A stretch of DNA of 64,000 nt from positions 505,001-569,000 of the forward strand of contig NZ_MQUA01000014.1 in NCBI RefSeq assembly GCF_002943715.1, read 5' to 3'. Shown here piece after piece: positions 55,764 through 64,000 of this stretch. The notes under the pieces were generated by a model. That model did no database searches. It worked only from the letters and a program-made list of their open reading frames with translations, and was not told the DNA's origin. The first letter of the stretch is position 1. Each line of letters starts with the position of its first letter. The DNA comes from Polaribacter filamentus (GTDB taxonomy: Bacteria; Bacteroidota; Bacteroidia; Flavobacteriales; Flavobacteriaceae). The position numbers and the translations under genes are program-made.

Positions 55764-57226
55764 TAAATTTCTTTTCTTAAACGTGCCACAGGTATATCTA
55801 ATTGCTCACGATATTTTGCAATAGTTCTTCTTGCTATCGGATATCCTTTTTCTTTTAAAATTGCCGCTAATTTCTCATCAGTCAGAGGTTTTTTCTTGTT
55901 TTCTTCAGTAATAACGGTCTCTAAAATTTTCTTAATTTCTTTGGTTGATACATCTTCTCCTTGGTCATTCTTCATAGATTCCGAAAAGAATTCTTTAATT
56001 AATTTTGTGCCATAAGGTGTAGAAACGTATTTACTATTGGCAACTCTGGAAACCGTGGAAACGTCCATTTTTATTTGATCTGCAATATCTTTTAAAATCA
56101 TTGGTTTCAACTTGAGTTCGTCACCAGTTAAAAAGTAGTCGTATTGATACTGCATAATCGAATTCATAGTAACTAAAAGTGTTTGCTGACGTTGCTTTAT
56201 AGCGTCAATAAACCACTTTGCAGAATCTAGTTTTTGTTTGATAAAAAACACGGCATCTTTTTGAGATTTACTTTTTACAGTAGATTCTTGATACCCTTTT
56301 AGCATATTGTTATATTCCCTAGAAATCTGCATTTCGGGCGCATTTCTTGAGTTTAAAGTTAAATCTAATTCGCCATCTAGAATTTTTATCGAAAAATCAG
56401 GAACAATTTGTTCTGCAAATTTATTATTACCAGCGTATGAACTTCCAGGTTTTGGATTTAATTTAGATATTTCTGTGTTCACTTCTTTTAATTCGACTTC
56501 AGAAATACTATACTTTTCTTGAAGTTTTTTGTAATGTTTTTTTACAAAATGATCGAAGGCATTTTCTAAAATATCGATCGCTAAGCTTCTAATTTTATTT
56601 TTATCTTTCGCTTTTAATTGTATAACTAAACATTCTTTTAAATCTCTTGCGCCAACACCAATTGGATCTAAATTCTGAACCACTTTTCTCAAAACAGCCA
56701 GCACCTTTTCTTCGGATGTAAAGACGTTTTCGGAAAAAGCTAAATCATCTACTAAATCAATAATTTCTCTTCTAATATAGCCGCTATCGTCAATACTACC
56801 GACTAGGAATTCTGCAATTGCACGTTCTTCATCATTAAAATTAAACGTATTTAATTGATCTTTTAAAGACTGATGAAAACTTGTTCCTGCTGCATAAGGC
56901 ACATTTTTTTCTTCATCATCCGCAGAATAATTATTGGCTTGCGTTTTATAACTTGGTGTTTCATCATCACTCAAATACTCATCAATATTAATATCGTCTG
57001 CGTCAATTTTTTCATTGCCATCATCATTGTCATCAAATTCATTAGACAAATCATCATCAATAGAATCAGAATCTTCTTTACCTGTATCCAATGCCGGATT
57101 TTCTTCAATTTCTTGTTTCAAACGTTCTTCAAAAGCTTGTGTAGGCAATTGAATTAACTTCATCAACTGTATTTGTTGTGGAGATAATTTTTGTAAGAGT
57201 TTGTATTGTAAACTTTGCTTTAGCAT
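55763..57226 (-). CDS. rpoN: RNA polymerase sigma-54 factor RpoN
   Basis: 487 residues. Region I is the Gln/Leu-rich activator-contact segment (MLKQSLQYKLLQKLSPQQIQ). Acidic region II (SIDDDLSNEFDDNDDGNEKID) is long. The core-binding part follows (NLDPIGVGARDLKECLVIQL). The HTH (MDVSTVSRVANSKYVSTPYG) and RpoN box ARRTIAKYREQ near the C terminus complete it. All hallmark elements are present. sigma-54 promoters (GG-N10-GC) in this window were not searched. The toxin-antitoxin pair lies directly upstream. Confidence 0.97.
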   Translation of the reverse strand: MLKQSLQYKLLQKLSPQQIQLMKLIQLPTQAFEERLKQEIEENPALDTGKEDSDSIDDDLSNEFDDNDDGNEKIDADDINIDEYLSDDETPSYKTQANNYSADDEEKNVPYAAGTSFHQSLKDQLNTFNFNDEERAIAEFLVGSIDDSGYIRREIIDLVDDLAFSENVFTSEEKVLAVLRKVVQNLDPIGVGARDLKECLVIQLKAKDKNKIRSLAIDILENAFDHFVKKHYKKLQEKYSISEVELKEVNTEISKLNPKPGSSYAGNNKFAEQIVPDFSIKILDGELDLTLNSRNAPEMQISREYNNMLKGYQESTVKSKSQKDAVFFIKQKLDSAKWFIDAIKQRQQTLLVTMNSIMQYQYDYFLTGDELKLKPMILKDIADQIKMDVSTVSRVANSKYVSTPYGTKLIKEFFSESMKNDQGEDVSTKEIKKILETVITEENKKKPLTDEKLAAILKEKGYPIARRTIAKYREQLDIPVARLRKEI

Positions 57227-57230
57227 TTAT

Positions 57231-57506
57231 TTAGTCTTGTTTTAAAAACTGTAATAGTAGTTTTGGGTTTTGTCTAGTATCCCAAAAAGCAAGAATGAAA
57301 ATTTTATTAATTTTTACTTTATAAAAGATACAATAATGTTCTAATATAATTGCTTTAACATTTTTCTTAACTGTTGGTTTTCCCATTTCAGGAAATTCTT
57401 TTAGCAATTTAGTACTCTCTTTTTTATTGATATTTTATTTCTTAGAACACTTTGATGTCTTTTTTCTTAAAGCTTTAGAGGTATATATTATAATTAGTTC
57501 ATCCAT
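57231..57506 (-). pseudogene. RelE/ParE-type toxin gene, degraded
   Basis: ATG 57504-57506 (overlapping the antitoxin end) opens MDELIIIYTSKALRKK and then the frame breaks. The tail in another frame is LLKEFPEMGKPTVKKNVKAI, EHYCIFYKVKINKIFILAFWDTRQNPKLLLQFLKQD, the C-terminal beta sheet of ParE/RelE toxins. Some of the middle is missing. The toxin would be inactive. Confidence 0.65.
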
Positions 57507-57726
57507 TTAGAATCTAACTTTTCAATATCTTCTTCGGAGTATAAACGTCCATATTTTATTTCTTCTTCGCTCCTATTTAACATTTCTAATTGTGCTGAGT
57601 TAAAAGAAATTTTTTCTTCTGATTTTGATGCTTCAAAAATAGTAACAAGTGCACTCAATAATTTTTCATTTTGAGTTGCAACTATTTTTTTAATTAAATT
57701 ATTTTTAAACTTTCTAAAGTATCCAT
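57494..57726 (-). pseudogene. Antitoxin partner, frameshifted
   Basis: ATG 57724-57726 reads MDTLESLKII then stop. The remaining frame reads NNLIKKIVATQNEKLLSALV, then SAQLEMLNRSEEEIKYGRLY and SEEDIEKLDSKWMN, typical of short acidic antitoxins linked to RelE/ParE genes. One T added to the GTTTAAA stretch close to the start joins the two to give about 77 residues. It overlaps the toxin start by 13 bp. Together they are a decayed type II module. Confidence 0.6.
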
Positions 57727-57760
57727 AACAATCAGTTTTTATAAAAATACAAAATTCTTT

Positions 57761-59194
57761 TTAAAACTCAGCATTTTGCGGTGTTCTTGGAAAAGGAATT
57801 ACGTCTCTAATATTACTCATTCCCGTTGTAAATTGCACCAAACGTTCAAAACCTAAACCAAAACCAGAATGCACTGCAGTTCCATATTTACGTAAATCTA
57901 AATACCACCACAATTCTTTTTCGTCGATATTCATGGCTTTCATTTTTTCTAATAAAACATCATAACGCTCTTCTCTTTGAGCTCCACCAACTATTTCTCC
58001 AATTCCTGGAAACAAAACATCCATAGCTCTTACCGTTTGTCCATCATCATTTAAACGCATATAAAATGCTTTGATGTTTGCTGGATAATCAAATAAAATT
58101 ACTGGACATTTAAAATGCTTTTCAACTAAATAACGTTCGTGTTCAGATTGTAAATCTGCTCCCCATTCATTAATTGGATATTGAAATTTCTTCTTTTTAT
58201 TTGGTTTTGAATTTCTTAAAATATCGATTGCTTCGGTATAAGAAACACGTTTAAAATTATTTTCAACTACAAAACGTAATTTCTCTAACAGACTCATTTC
58301 ACTGCGTTCTGTTTGTGGTTTACTTTTATCTTCTTGCGTTAAACGTTGATCTAAAAATGCTAAATCGTCTTTACAGTTTTTTAAAACATCATTAATTACC
58401 GATTTGATAAAATCTTCTGCCAAATCCATATTTCCGTCTAAATCCATAAAAGCAACTTCTGGCTCAATCATCCAAAATTCTGCTAAATGGCGCGTTGTAT
58501 TCGAGTTTTCTGCTCTAAAAGTTGGTCCAAAAGTATAGGCTTTACCTAAAGCCATTGCAAAAGTTTCTGCTTCTAATTGACCAGAAACCGTTAAGTTGGT
58601 TTCTTTACCAAAAAAGTCTTTTGAATAATCAATTTTCCCGTCTTCAGTTACAGGGGCTTTATTGTCTTCAAAATTTGTAACTCTAAACATTTCTCCGGCG
58701 CCTTCTGCATCAGAACCTGTAATAATGGGCGTGTTTACATAGTTAAAATCATTTTCTTGAAAATATTTGTGAACTGCAAATGATAGTTTAGAACGAACGC
58801 GCATCACAGCACTAAAAGTATTTGTTCTAACGCGCAAATGTGCATTTTCTCTTAAAAATTCGAAGCTATGTTTTTTTGGCTGAATAGGATATTCATCAGG
58901 ATTACAATCACCTAAAATTGTAATTTTAGAAACCTGAACTTCAACAGATTGTCCTTTTCCTTGACTTTCTACAATTGTACCTTTTATAGCGATTGCCGCA
59001 CCTGTTGTAATTCTTTTTAGAGTAGTTTCATCGGTGTTTTCAAAATCGATAACACATTGTATATTGTTTAAAGTTGAACCATCATTTAAGGCAATAAAAC
59101 GATTACTTCTAAATGTTCTTACCCAACCTTTTAATTCTACTTCTTGTAAAACTGAATCCGATTTTAAAATTTCGGCAACGTTTTTATGTGTCAT
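57761..59194 (-). CDS. asnS: Asparaginyl-tRNA synthetase
   Basis: 477 residues, the expected length. N-terminal OB anticodon-binding domain (VELKGWVRTFRSNRFIALNDGS), class II motif 1 (FSAVMRVRSKLSFAVHKYF), motif 2 (FGPTFRAENSNTTRHLAEFWMIEPE) and motif 3 (GFGLGFERLVQFTTGMSNIRDVIPFPRTP) are intact. It charges tRNA-Asn. It has a well-formed promoter at 59242-59272 and is independently transcribed. Confidence 0.98.
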   Translation of the reverse strand: MTHKNVAEILKSDSVLQEVELKGWVRTFRSNRFIALNDGSTLNNIQCVIDFENTDETTLKRITTGAAIAIKGTIVESQGKGQSVEVQVSKITILGDCNPDEYPIQPKKHSFEFLRENAHLRVRTNTFSAVMRVRSKLSFAVHKYFQENDFNYVNTPIITGSDAEGAGEMFRVTNFEDNKAPVTEDGKIDYSKDFFGKETNLTVSGQLEAETFAMALGKAYTFGPTFRAENSNTTRHLAEFWMIEPEVAFMDLDGNMDLAEDFIKSVINDVLKNCKDDLAFLDQRLTQEDKSKPQTERSEMSLLEKLRFVVENNFKRVSYTEAIDILRNSKPNKKKKFQYPINEWGADLQSEHERYLVEKHFKCPVILFDYPANIKAFYMRLNDDGQTVRAMDVLFPGIGEIVGGAQREERYDVLLEKMKAMNIDEKELWWYLDLRKYGTAVHSGFGLGFERLVQFTTGMSNIRDVIPFPRTPQNAEF

Positions 59195-59241
59195 TTTTTT
59201 TGTGTTTTATTGATTTGCTCTTGAATTTATTTACTGAAATG

Positions 59242-59272
59242 CAAAGATACTTTTTTGCAACAAATTGCGCAA
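59242..59272 (-). promoter_or_regulatory. asnS promoter
   Basis: On the minus strand TATCTTTG (59249-59242), a perfect TAnnTTTG -7 box, is preceded by TTG at 59272-59270 with a 20-bp spacer. The predicted transcript starts about 40 bp before the asnS ATG. Unlike the activator-type promoters near 9.5-18.7 kb, it has the normal -33 element. Confidence 0.6.
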
Positions 59273-59369
59273 TTATCATTTGTCAATAAAACCATAAAGT
59301 TATAAGGAGTTTATAAATTGTTAAAAATTATATCTATTTTTTATATCTATAAAAGTTTTAATACATAGC

Positions 59370-60418
59370 ATGAAAAAGAACTATAAAATTTCTTTTGAAA
59401 GAATTTTACAACAGCTCCAAGCAGATTTAATTGGGAAAGATTCTTATAGAGGTGTTACCTTGACCTACGCCTGGTTAGCTAACAGTTTGGGCACATTTCA
59501 TTGGGATTTACACCCACTTTTTTAGTGGATTATTTCTTTAATATTACAGTATTAAAATCAGCTTTATATGTTTCTATTTTTTTGTTTTTGTTTGAATTAT
59601 ATAATTTTTTAGGACCATTATTGAGCAAAAGAGAATCGAAATCTGATGTTCTTTTTGTGCAGAACAAGCGCAAATATATTTTTAAACCTAAATGGTTCAA
59701 TGTCGCTCTTGAGACGTTTACCAATGTTTGCTTTTTTATTCTAGGAAGCTTTTTGTTCGTTTTTTGTATTCTTAAATTTGATGACAATGTTGTAATAATT
59801 GTCCTATCCATTTTAACCCTTTATCTAGCGTTTGCAAAAAGGTATTGGTACGTTACCAAAATGTATCAACTTTATGCTAGATTTCCTTTTCAATTTGGAT
59901 TAAGGCAGTGGGATTTTACTATAAATTCTTCGGATAAATTAAAAGTAGAGAACTTTTTACAAGGAAAAGGTAACGATAATCATTTATTAATTTTCGGATT
60001 TTTAGGCGCTGTAAAAACAAGTTTAGGGATCGGAATATTAAACGAATTAAGCATGTAAAATAATAGCTGTTTATATGTAAATGCTATCAAAATGTTCAAT
60101 TATTTTTTCAAGGATGAAGGTGCTGCGTTAAGCACTTATGAAATTTGGAATTGGAAAACTGCAAATTTTTTAATGATTGATAACATCAATCCGAGAGAAC
60201 CTATTCAGGATGAATTAATTTCACCAACAAAACTTTTAAGTTTTATAGGCATGCTAAAGCCCGAAAAAAAGAAAAATGGAGAGCTACTTAAAAATAAAAA
60301 TATAATTTGGGTTTTAGGAAGTAAGCAATCTTTAGATGAAAGTCATATAGATGAATGGAGCGAAATGTTGCTAAAAATAGGAGTAGAAGAACATAAAATT
60401 GGTACAATAAACTTATAA
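59370..60418 (+). pseudogene. P-loop ATPase of unknown role, frameshifted with nonsense codon and altered Walker motifs
   Basis: The start reads MKKNYKISFERILQQLQADL and TLTYAWLANSLG, then shifts frame near 59490 to HISLGFTPTFLVDYFF. Three to four membrane helices follow, then KYWYVTKMYQ, and RFPFQFGLRQWDF. The expected Walker A (GxxxxGKT) reads GFLGAVKTSLG, with the Gly before Lys replaced by Val. A TAA at 60056 interrupts NELSM*NNSCLYVNAIK. The Walker B region reads NFLMIDNINPRE. The end is intact (IIWVLGSKQSLDESHI). It resembles a Bacteroidota membrane-anchored ATPase whose function I do not know. Confidence 0.72.
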
Positions 60419-60429
60419 GGTTAATTGTT

Positions 60430-61159
60430 TTATAGAATATAATTATTGTGCGCAAAACTTATTAAATGCGGTAAGCTTTTTATATCAAACCTTTTGTATA
60501 AAGGGATAATTCTTTTTTCTGTGGCAGATTGACTAACGTTTAATTTATCAGCAATCTCTTTAAAGGTGAATCCTTTAGCAGCCAATTCTAACGCTTCTTT
60601 CTCTTTTCTAGAAATTCTCAACTCGTTAAATAATTGTTCATTTAAACTTTCTTCAAATCCGGAAGTTTCTGGTCCAAAGGCTGCATATTGCATAATGTTT
60701 CCTAATTTTCTAGAATGAATTTTTTCTGATATACCTATTAATTCTAAGATGTTACCATCCGAAGATTTATAAACACCAACTCTCGAAAATAGCGGAACAA
60801 TTTCTCTGTTTTTATGAATCTTTTCTACCTTAATAGTAAAACTATATTTATTTAAGTTCTCTTTAATATTCTATAAATACTGTAAACCTTTATCGTTTAG
60901 TTCATTGGAAAAAAATAGAGTATCTATTAGAAGTTGAGTTAACAATTTTTAGTAAAGTAATTTCTTCATCTTTGCAGCCTAACATGTCTTCCCAACCATT
61001 TGCAAATAATATTCTATTTTGATCAAAAGAATAGATGTAAACAGCTTGGCCAACAAATAGAGCTATTTTCTCTCTGTATTCTTTGTAAAAATGATCATTC
61101 GCATCAAAAGGAATATTTGACACTCTGTCTCTAGTATATTCTCCTAATTTATTTTTCAT
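60430..61159 (-). pseudogene. PAS-LuxR transcriptional regulator, frameshifted and with a nonsense codon
   Basis: The N-terminal part from M at 61157-61159 (MKNKLGEYTRDRVSN, then PAS-like AVYIYSFDQNRILFANGWEDML) runs into a T7 run (60909-60915 on the + strand as A7) where the frame shifts. The following frame SNELNDKGLQYL then meets TAG (NIKENLNKYSF) near 60868. The rest is open: PLFSRVGVYKSSDGNILELIGIS, QYAAFGPETSGFEESLNEQL and the LuxR HTH LRISRKEKEALELAAKGFTFKEIADKLNVSQSATEKRI. Two separate lesions make decay more likely than a read error. Confidence 0.75.
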
Positions 61160-61354
61160 TATATTAAGTACTATAAAACTTAGTGAAAACACAGTTAACA
61201 ACAATATAAATATAGTTTAATTTTGTAAAATAAATACTATTGAAAAAGTAAAAGCATATTGAACAAGAGAAAGTTAAATAAATCGCTATGAAAAAGAATT
61301 TATAAAAACTTTATACAGATTAAGGTTCTTTTATTTCCCAAATCTGAATTGGCT

Positions 61355-61393
61355 AAAAAGCCTTTACTATTTAAAAAATAGTAAAGGCTTTTT
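61355..61393. terminator. Strong bidirectional terminator
   Basis: 18-bp perfect stem (61355-61372 with 61376-61393, core AAGCCTTTACTATTT) with a 3-nt loop and T/A runs on both sides. It ends immediately before the stop of the minus-strand exporter gene (61395), so it terminates that gene and insulates the other side. Confidence 0.92.
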
Positions 61394-61394
61394 T

Positions 61395-63770
61395 TTATTC
61401 TTCATTCATTTCTTCTTTTGGAGGAATAATTTTTATCGAAGGTTCTTTAAAGTCCTTTTTGTTGGCAATTTTCTTTTCGAAGGTTAATAACAATGAAGGT
61501 AATAACAATAAGTTTGATACCATTGCTAATAATAAAGTTACAGAAACCAGTCCGCCTAAAGCAATTGTACCTCCAAAACTAGAAAGTGTAAATACTAAAA
61601 AACCAAAGAATAATACTATTGATGTGTAAAACATACTTACACCTGTTTCTCGCAAAGCAGCATAAACGGATGGTTTAATTTTCCAGTTATTTGCCATTAA
61701 TTCCTGCCTATATTTTGCTAAAAAATGAATAGTATCATCCACAGAAATACCAAACGCAATACTAAAAACTAATATAGTTGATGGTTTTATGGGAATGTCT
61801 AAAAAGCCCATTAAGCCGGCGGTAATTAACAATGGAAGTATGTTTGGTAACAGAGAAATTAAAATCATTTGCGGGGATCTAAACATCCAAGCCATAAAAA
61901 GTGCAATTAAAATAATTGCTAATGATAAAGAAAAAACTAAATTTTTGATTAAATAATTCGTCCCTTTTATAAAAACCAACGCTTTTCCGGTTACAGAAAC
62001 TGTATATTTATCCGAAGGAAATTCTTTATCAATAACTGATTTTAGGCGTTCTTGAATAACATCCATTTTATCGGTGCCAATATCTTTCATAAAGGTTGTT
62101 ATTCTTGCATAACGGCCTGTAGAATCAACAAAATTCTTTAACATTCCTGTTTCGCTATTCGAGTTTTTCGTATACGAAAAAATATAACTTTGCTCTTGAT
62201 TTGTAGGTAATTGATAATACTTAGGATTCCCTAGGTAATACGCTTGTTTGGAGTATTTTACCAAGTTTACAACAGAAATGGGTTTAGACAATTCAGGAAA
62301 AGTTTCGATCGCGTCATTAATTTTATCCATCTTTTTTAAAGTGGATAATTTCATAACTCCTTTTTCTTTTTTTGTGTCAATTAAAATTTCAAGAGGCATA
62401 ATTCCGCCAAATTCTTTTTCAAAGAATTTAATGTCTTTATAAAATTCCATGCTTTTAGGCATGTCTTCAATTAAACTTCCAGAAACTCTAATTTGATACA
62501 CACCAATAATTCCTAAAATAATAATAACTACGGATGCTATATAGATTGTAATTCGTTGTTCTTTTACGGTTTTTTCCATCCAATCAACCACATTTTCAAT
62601 CCATTTTCTTTCAAGATGATTTAAATGTTTCTTTTTAGGAAGTGGCATAAAACTGTAAATAATAGGAATAATTAACAGCGCTAAAATAAAAATACTGATG
62701 ATGTTTACAGAAGCTAAAATTCCGAACTCACGCAACAAATCACTTTTCACAAAAACAAAGGTTGCAAAACCAGATGCAGTTGTAATATTTGTCATTAAAG
62801 TAGCATTGCCAATTTTGGAAATTACACGTTGCAAAGCTTTTGCTTGTTGCCCATGTTTTTTAATTTCTTGCTGATACTTATTGATGAGAAAAACGGCATT
62901 TGGCACTCCAATTACAATAATTAATGGCGGAATTAAAGCAGATAAAACTGTGATTTCATATCGAAACAAACCAATAAAACCAAAAGCCCAAGTTACCCCA
63001 ACTAATACTACTAAAAGCGTGATAAAAGTAGCTCTAAAAGACCTGAAAAAGAAGAAGAAAATAATGGCAGTTATACCTAATGCTCCAAAAACAAAAAGGA
63101 TAATTTCGTCTTGAATGTTTTGCGCATTTAGTGTTCTTATATAAGGCATTCCAGAAATACGAACATCTAAATTGTTCTCTTTCTCAAATTTTTCTATAGT
63201 CGGAATTAATTTATCAAAAATAAAATCTCTACGAGCAAGTGTATTTATGATATCCTTTTTAATATAAATAGCAGTTTGTAAAGTACCTGTTTCTTTATTA
63301 AAAAGTAAGTTGTCATAAAAAGGAAGCTTCTCAAAAAGTTGTTTTTTAATTTCTAGAACTTCTTCTGTCGTTGTTGGGTCTTTTTCATACAAAGGTTCTA
63401 GTACAAATTTTCTTTTTTTTCTATCAGCTCTTAACTCTTTAACATCAGCAATAGAAAGCGTAAAATCTATTTCTTCTAAATCTTCAAATTGGCGAACTAA
63501 GTTATTCCATGCATTAAACTTTTTTGGAGTAAAAACAGTCGAATCTTTTATTCCAAGAATTACTAAGTTGCCTTCTTCACCAAAAATTTTTAGAAATTTA
63601 TTGTATTCTAAATTTGCTTCATGGTTTTCTGGGAGTAAGTTTGCTTCTGTATACGAAAACTTCATATACTTCATTTGTGAAGCTAATAAACCAGTAATAA
63701 TTGCGATAGTAATTAAAATTAAGTATCTGTTTCTTAATATAATACCAGCAACTTTTGTCCAGAAATTCAT
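61395..63770 (-). CDS. RND superfamily MMPL-type exporter
   Basis: 791 residues with the duplicated MMPL/SSD topology: helix 1 (NRYLILITIAIITGLL), a large periplasmic loop, five helices including ALGITAIIFFFFFRSFRATFI and LIPPLIIVIGVPNAVFLINKY, then a second copy with LALAIILIALFMAWMFRS-type, LPLLITAGLMGFLDIPIKPSTILVFSIAFGISVDDTIHFLAKYR and SIVLFFGFLVFTLSSFG. The paired charged motifs GVPNAVFLINKY and GISVDDTIHFLA mark proton-coupled transport. It probably exports lipids or hydrophobic compounds. A promoter lies at 63786. Confidence 0.9.
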   Translation of the reverse strand: MNFWTKVAGIILRNRYLILITIAIITGLLASQMKYMKFSYTEANLLPENHEANLEYNKFLKIFGEEGNLVILGIKDSTVFTPKKFNAWNNLVRQFEDLEEIDFTLSIADVKELRADRKKRKFVLEPLYEKDPTTTEEVLEIKKQLFEKLPFYDNLLFNKETGTLQTAIYIKKDIINTLARRDFIFDKLIPTIEKFEKENNLDVRISGMPYIRTLNAQNIQDEIILFVFGALGITAIIFFFFFRSFRATFITLLVVLVGVTWAFGFIGLFRYEITVLSALIPPLIIVIGVPNAVFLINKYQQEIKKHGQQAKALQRVISKIGNATLMTNITTASGFATFVFVKSDLLREFGILASVNIISIFILALLIIPIIYSFMPLPKKKHLNHLERKWIENVVDWMEKTVKEQRITIYIASVVIIILGIIGVYQIRVSGSLIEDMPKSMEFYKDIKFFEKEFGGIMPLEILIDTKKEKGVMKLSTLKKMDKINDAIETFPELSKPISVVNLVKYSKQAYYLGNPKYYQLPTNQEQSYIFSYTKNSNSETGMLKNFVDSTGRYARITTFMKDIGTDKMDVIQERLKSVIDKEFPSDKYTVSVTGKALVFIKGTNYLIKNLVFSLSLAIILIALFMAWMFRSPQMILISLLPNILPLLITAGLMGFLDIPIKPSTILVFSIAFGISVDDTIHFLAKYRQELMANNWKIKPSVYAALRETGVSMFYTSIVLFFGFLVFTLSSFGGTIALGGLVSVTLLLAMVSNLLLLPSLLLTFEKKIANKKDFKEPSIKIIPPKEEMNEE

Positions 63771-63785
63771 TTATTTATTTTTGTG

Positions 63786-63793
63786 CAAAGTTA
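63786..63793 (-). promoter_or_regulatory. -7 box upstream of the MMPL exporter
   Basis: CAAAGTTA reads TAACTTTG on the minus strand, a perfect TAnnTTTG, 16 bp before the exporter start at 63770. The -33 element is not clear. Confidence 0.45.
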
Positions 63794-63816
63794 GTTAATT
63801 TGTAATGGGGGTTAAA

Positions 63817-63850
63817 ATAATAAGGAGTGTTCTGCAACACTCCTTATTAT
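63817..63850. terminator. Terminator between frr and the MMPL exporter
   Basis: 15-bp perfect stem (63817-63831 with 63836-63850, core AAGGAGTGTT/AACACTCCTT) with the loop CTGC. It lies just after the frr stop on the minus strand and is AT-rich at its base, so it can serve as a terminator for frr. Confidence 0.8.
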
Positions 63851-63864
63851 AAATATATTATTTA

Positions 63865-64000
63865 TTAAACTTTCATTATTTCCATTTCTTTCACTGAGAA
63901 TTTATCATCTATATTTTTCACAAAAGCATCCGTTAATTTTTGAATATCCTCTTCTGCAATCTTTTTCATGTCGTCTGAAACATCAACCTTTTTGATTTCA
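63865..64000 (-). CDS. frr: Ribosome recycling factor, C-terminal part (truncated by window end)
   Basis: The last 44 codons read EIKKVDVSDDMKKIAEEDIQ, then KLTDAFVKNIDDKFSVKEMEIMKV and TAA. This is the C-terminal helix of ribosome recycling factor, whose family ends with the same LTDxxIKxID..LxxKExEIMxV pattern. The 5' part lies beyond the window. It splits post-termination complexes with EF-G. Confidence 0.9.
   Translation of the reverse strand, partial: EIKKVDVSDDMKKIAEEDIQKLTDAFVKNIDDKFSVKEMEIMKV

Noticed and set aside
1..64000. CRISPR arrays, tRNA or rRNA genes.
   Set aside because: No regularly spaced repeats, no cloverleaf with CCA-end pattern and no rRNA segments were seen in reading the window; this was not a computational search.

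Overview
The window is AT-rich chromosomal DNA from a member of the Bacteroidota, most likely a marine flavobacterium (Flavobacteriaceae). The evidence is promoter-like TAnnTTTG -7 boxes, a type IX secretion sorting domain on a secreted glycosidase, a TonB receptor with an N-terminal carboxypeptidase-like domain, HYC_CC_PP and DUF2911 proteins, and carotenoid genes of the myxol/saproxanthin type. I would not name a genus. Several genes carry single-base frameshifts or nonsense codons. Either the genome is shedding genes or some of the indels are homopolymer errors; both may apply.

Layout. 1-1.05 kb: decayed ISL3-type and IS66 transposase remnants. 1.8-6.2 kb: carotenoid end-group genes (crtD, frameshifted cruF-like gene, crtZ, a methyltransferase, crtA-like hydroxylase). 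6.7-18.7 kb: a stress/dormancy block with three tandem two-domain universal stress proteins, a hemolysin III-like protein, an HPF/RaiA-type ribosome factor with small companion proteins, a FixL-like PAS histidine kinase (broken by a 1-nt indel), a response regulator fused to a Crp/Fnr DNA-binding module, an unknown stress-like protein and an HflK/HflC pair. 19-26 kb: glycerol utilisation (DeoR repressor, glpD, glpK, glpF and an outer-membrane protein split by a clean IS5-family insertion). 26-32 kb: CIA30 family gene (frameshifted), an orphan membrane protein, and a lipoprotein/TPR-kinase/response-regulator system. 32.5-36 kb: IS1595 element, GH53 galactanase that has lost its start, and a carbohydrate esterase. 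36-40 kb: PQQ dehydrogenase, cytochrome c and TonB receptor operon. 40-51.7 kb: copper/silver efflux island (HYC_CC_PP, CusA, TolC, HMA-AraC regulator, CopA, DUF2911, CusB, HMA lipoprotein). 51.9-54.4 kb: GH30 remnant, sugar MFS transporter and a MITE-like element. 54.5-64 kb: outer-membrane protein, PAP2-like protein, rpoN, decayed toxin-antitoxin pair, asnS, two pseudogenes (P-loop ATPase, PAS-LuxR), an RND/MMPL exporter and the end of frr.

The most interesting signal is a local regulon. A palindromic box, TGAC-N4-GTCA (one copy with one base changed), occurs five times between 9.55 and 18.70 kb. In four cases its centre lies exactly 33 bp from the centre of a TAnnTTTG-like -7 box, which is class II Crp/Fnr activator geometry. 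The likely regulator, a receiver-Crp/Fnr fusion beside a FixL-like PAS kinase, lies in the middle of the block. The targets would be the USP operon, the ribosome-hibernation operon, the gene at 15080, the hflKC pair, and one orphan promoter that reads into about 600 bp of hairpin-rich DNA with no convincing ORF. This looks like a FixL-FixJ-FixK circuit shortened to two proteins, with an adjacent stress regulon and a candidate regulatory RNA.
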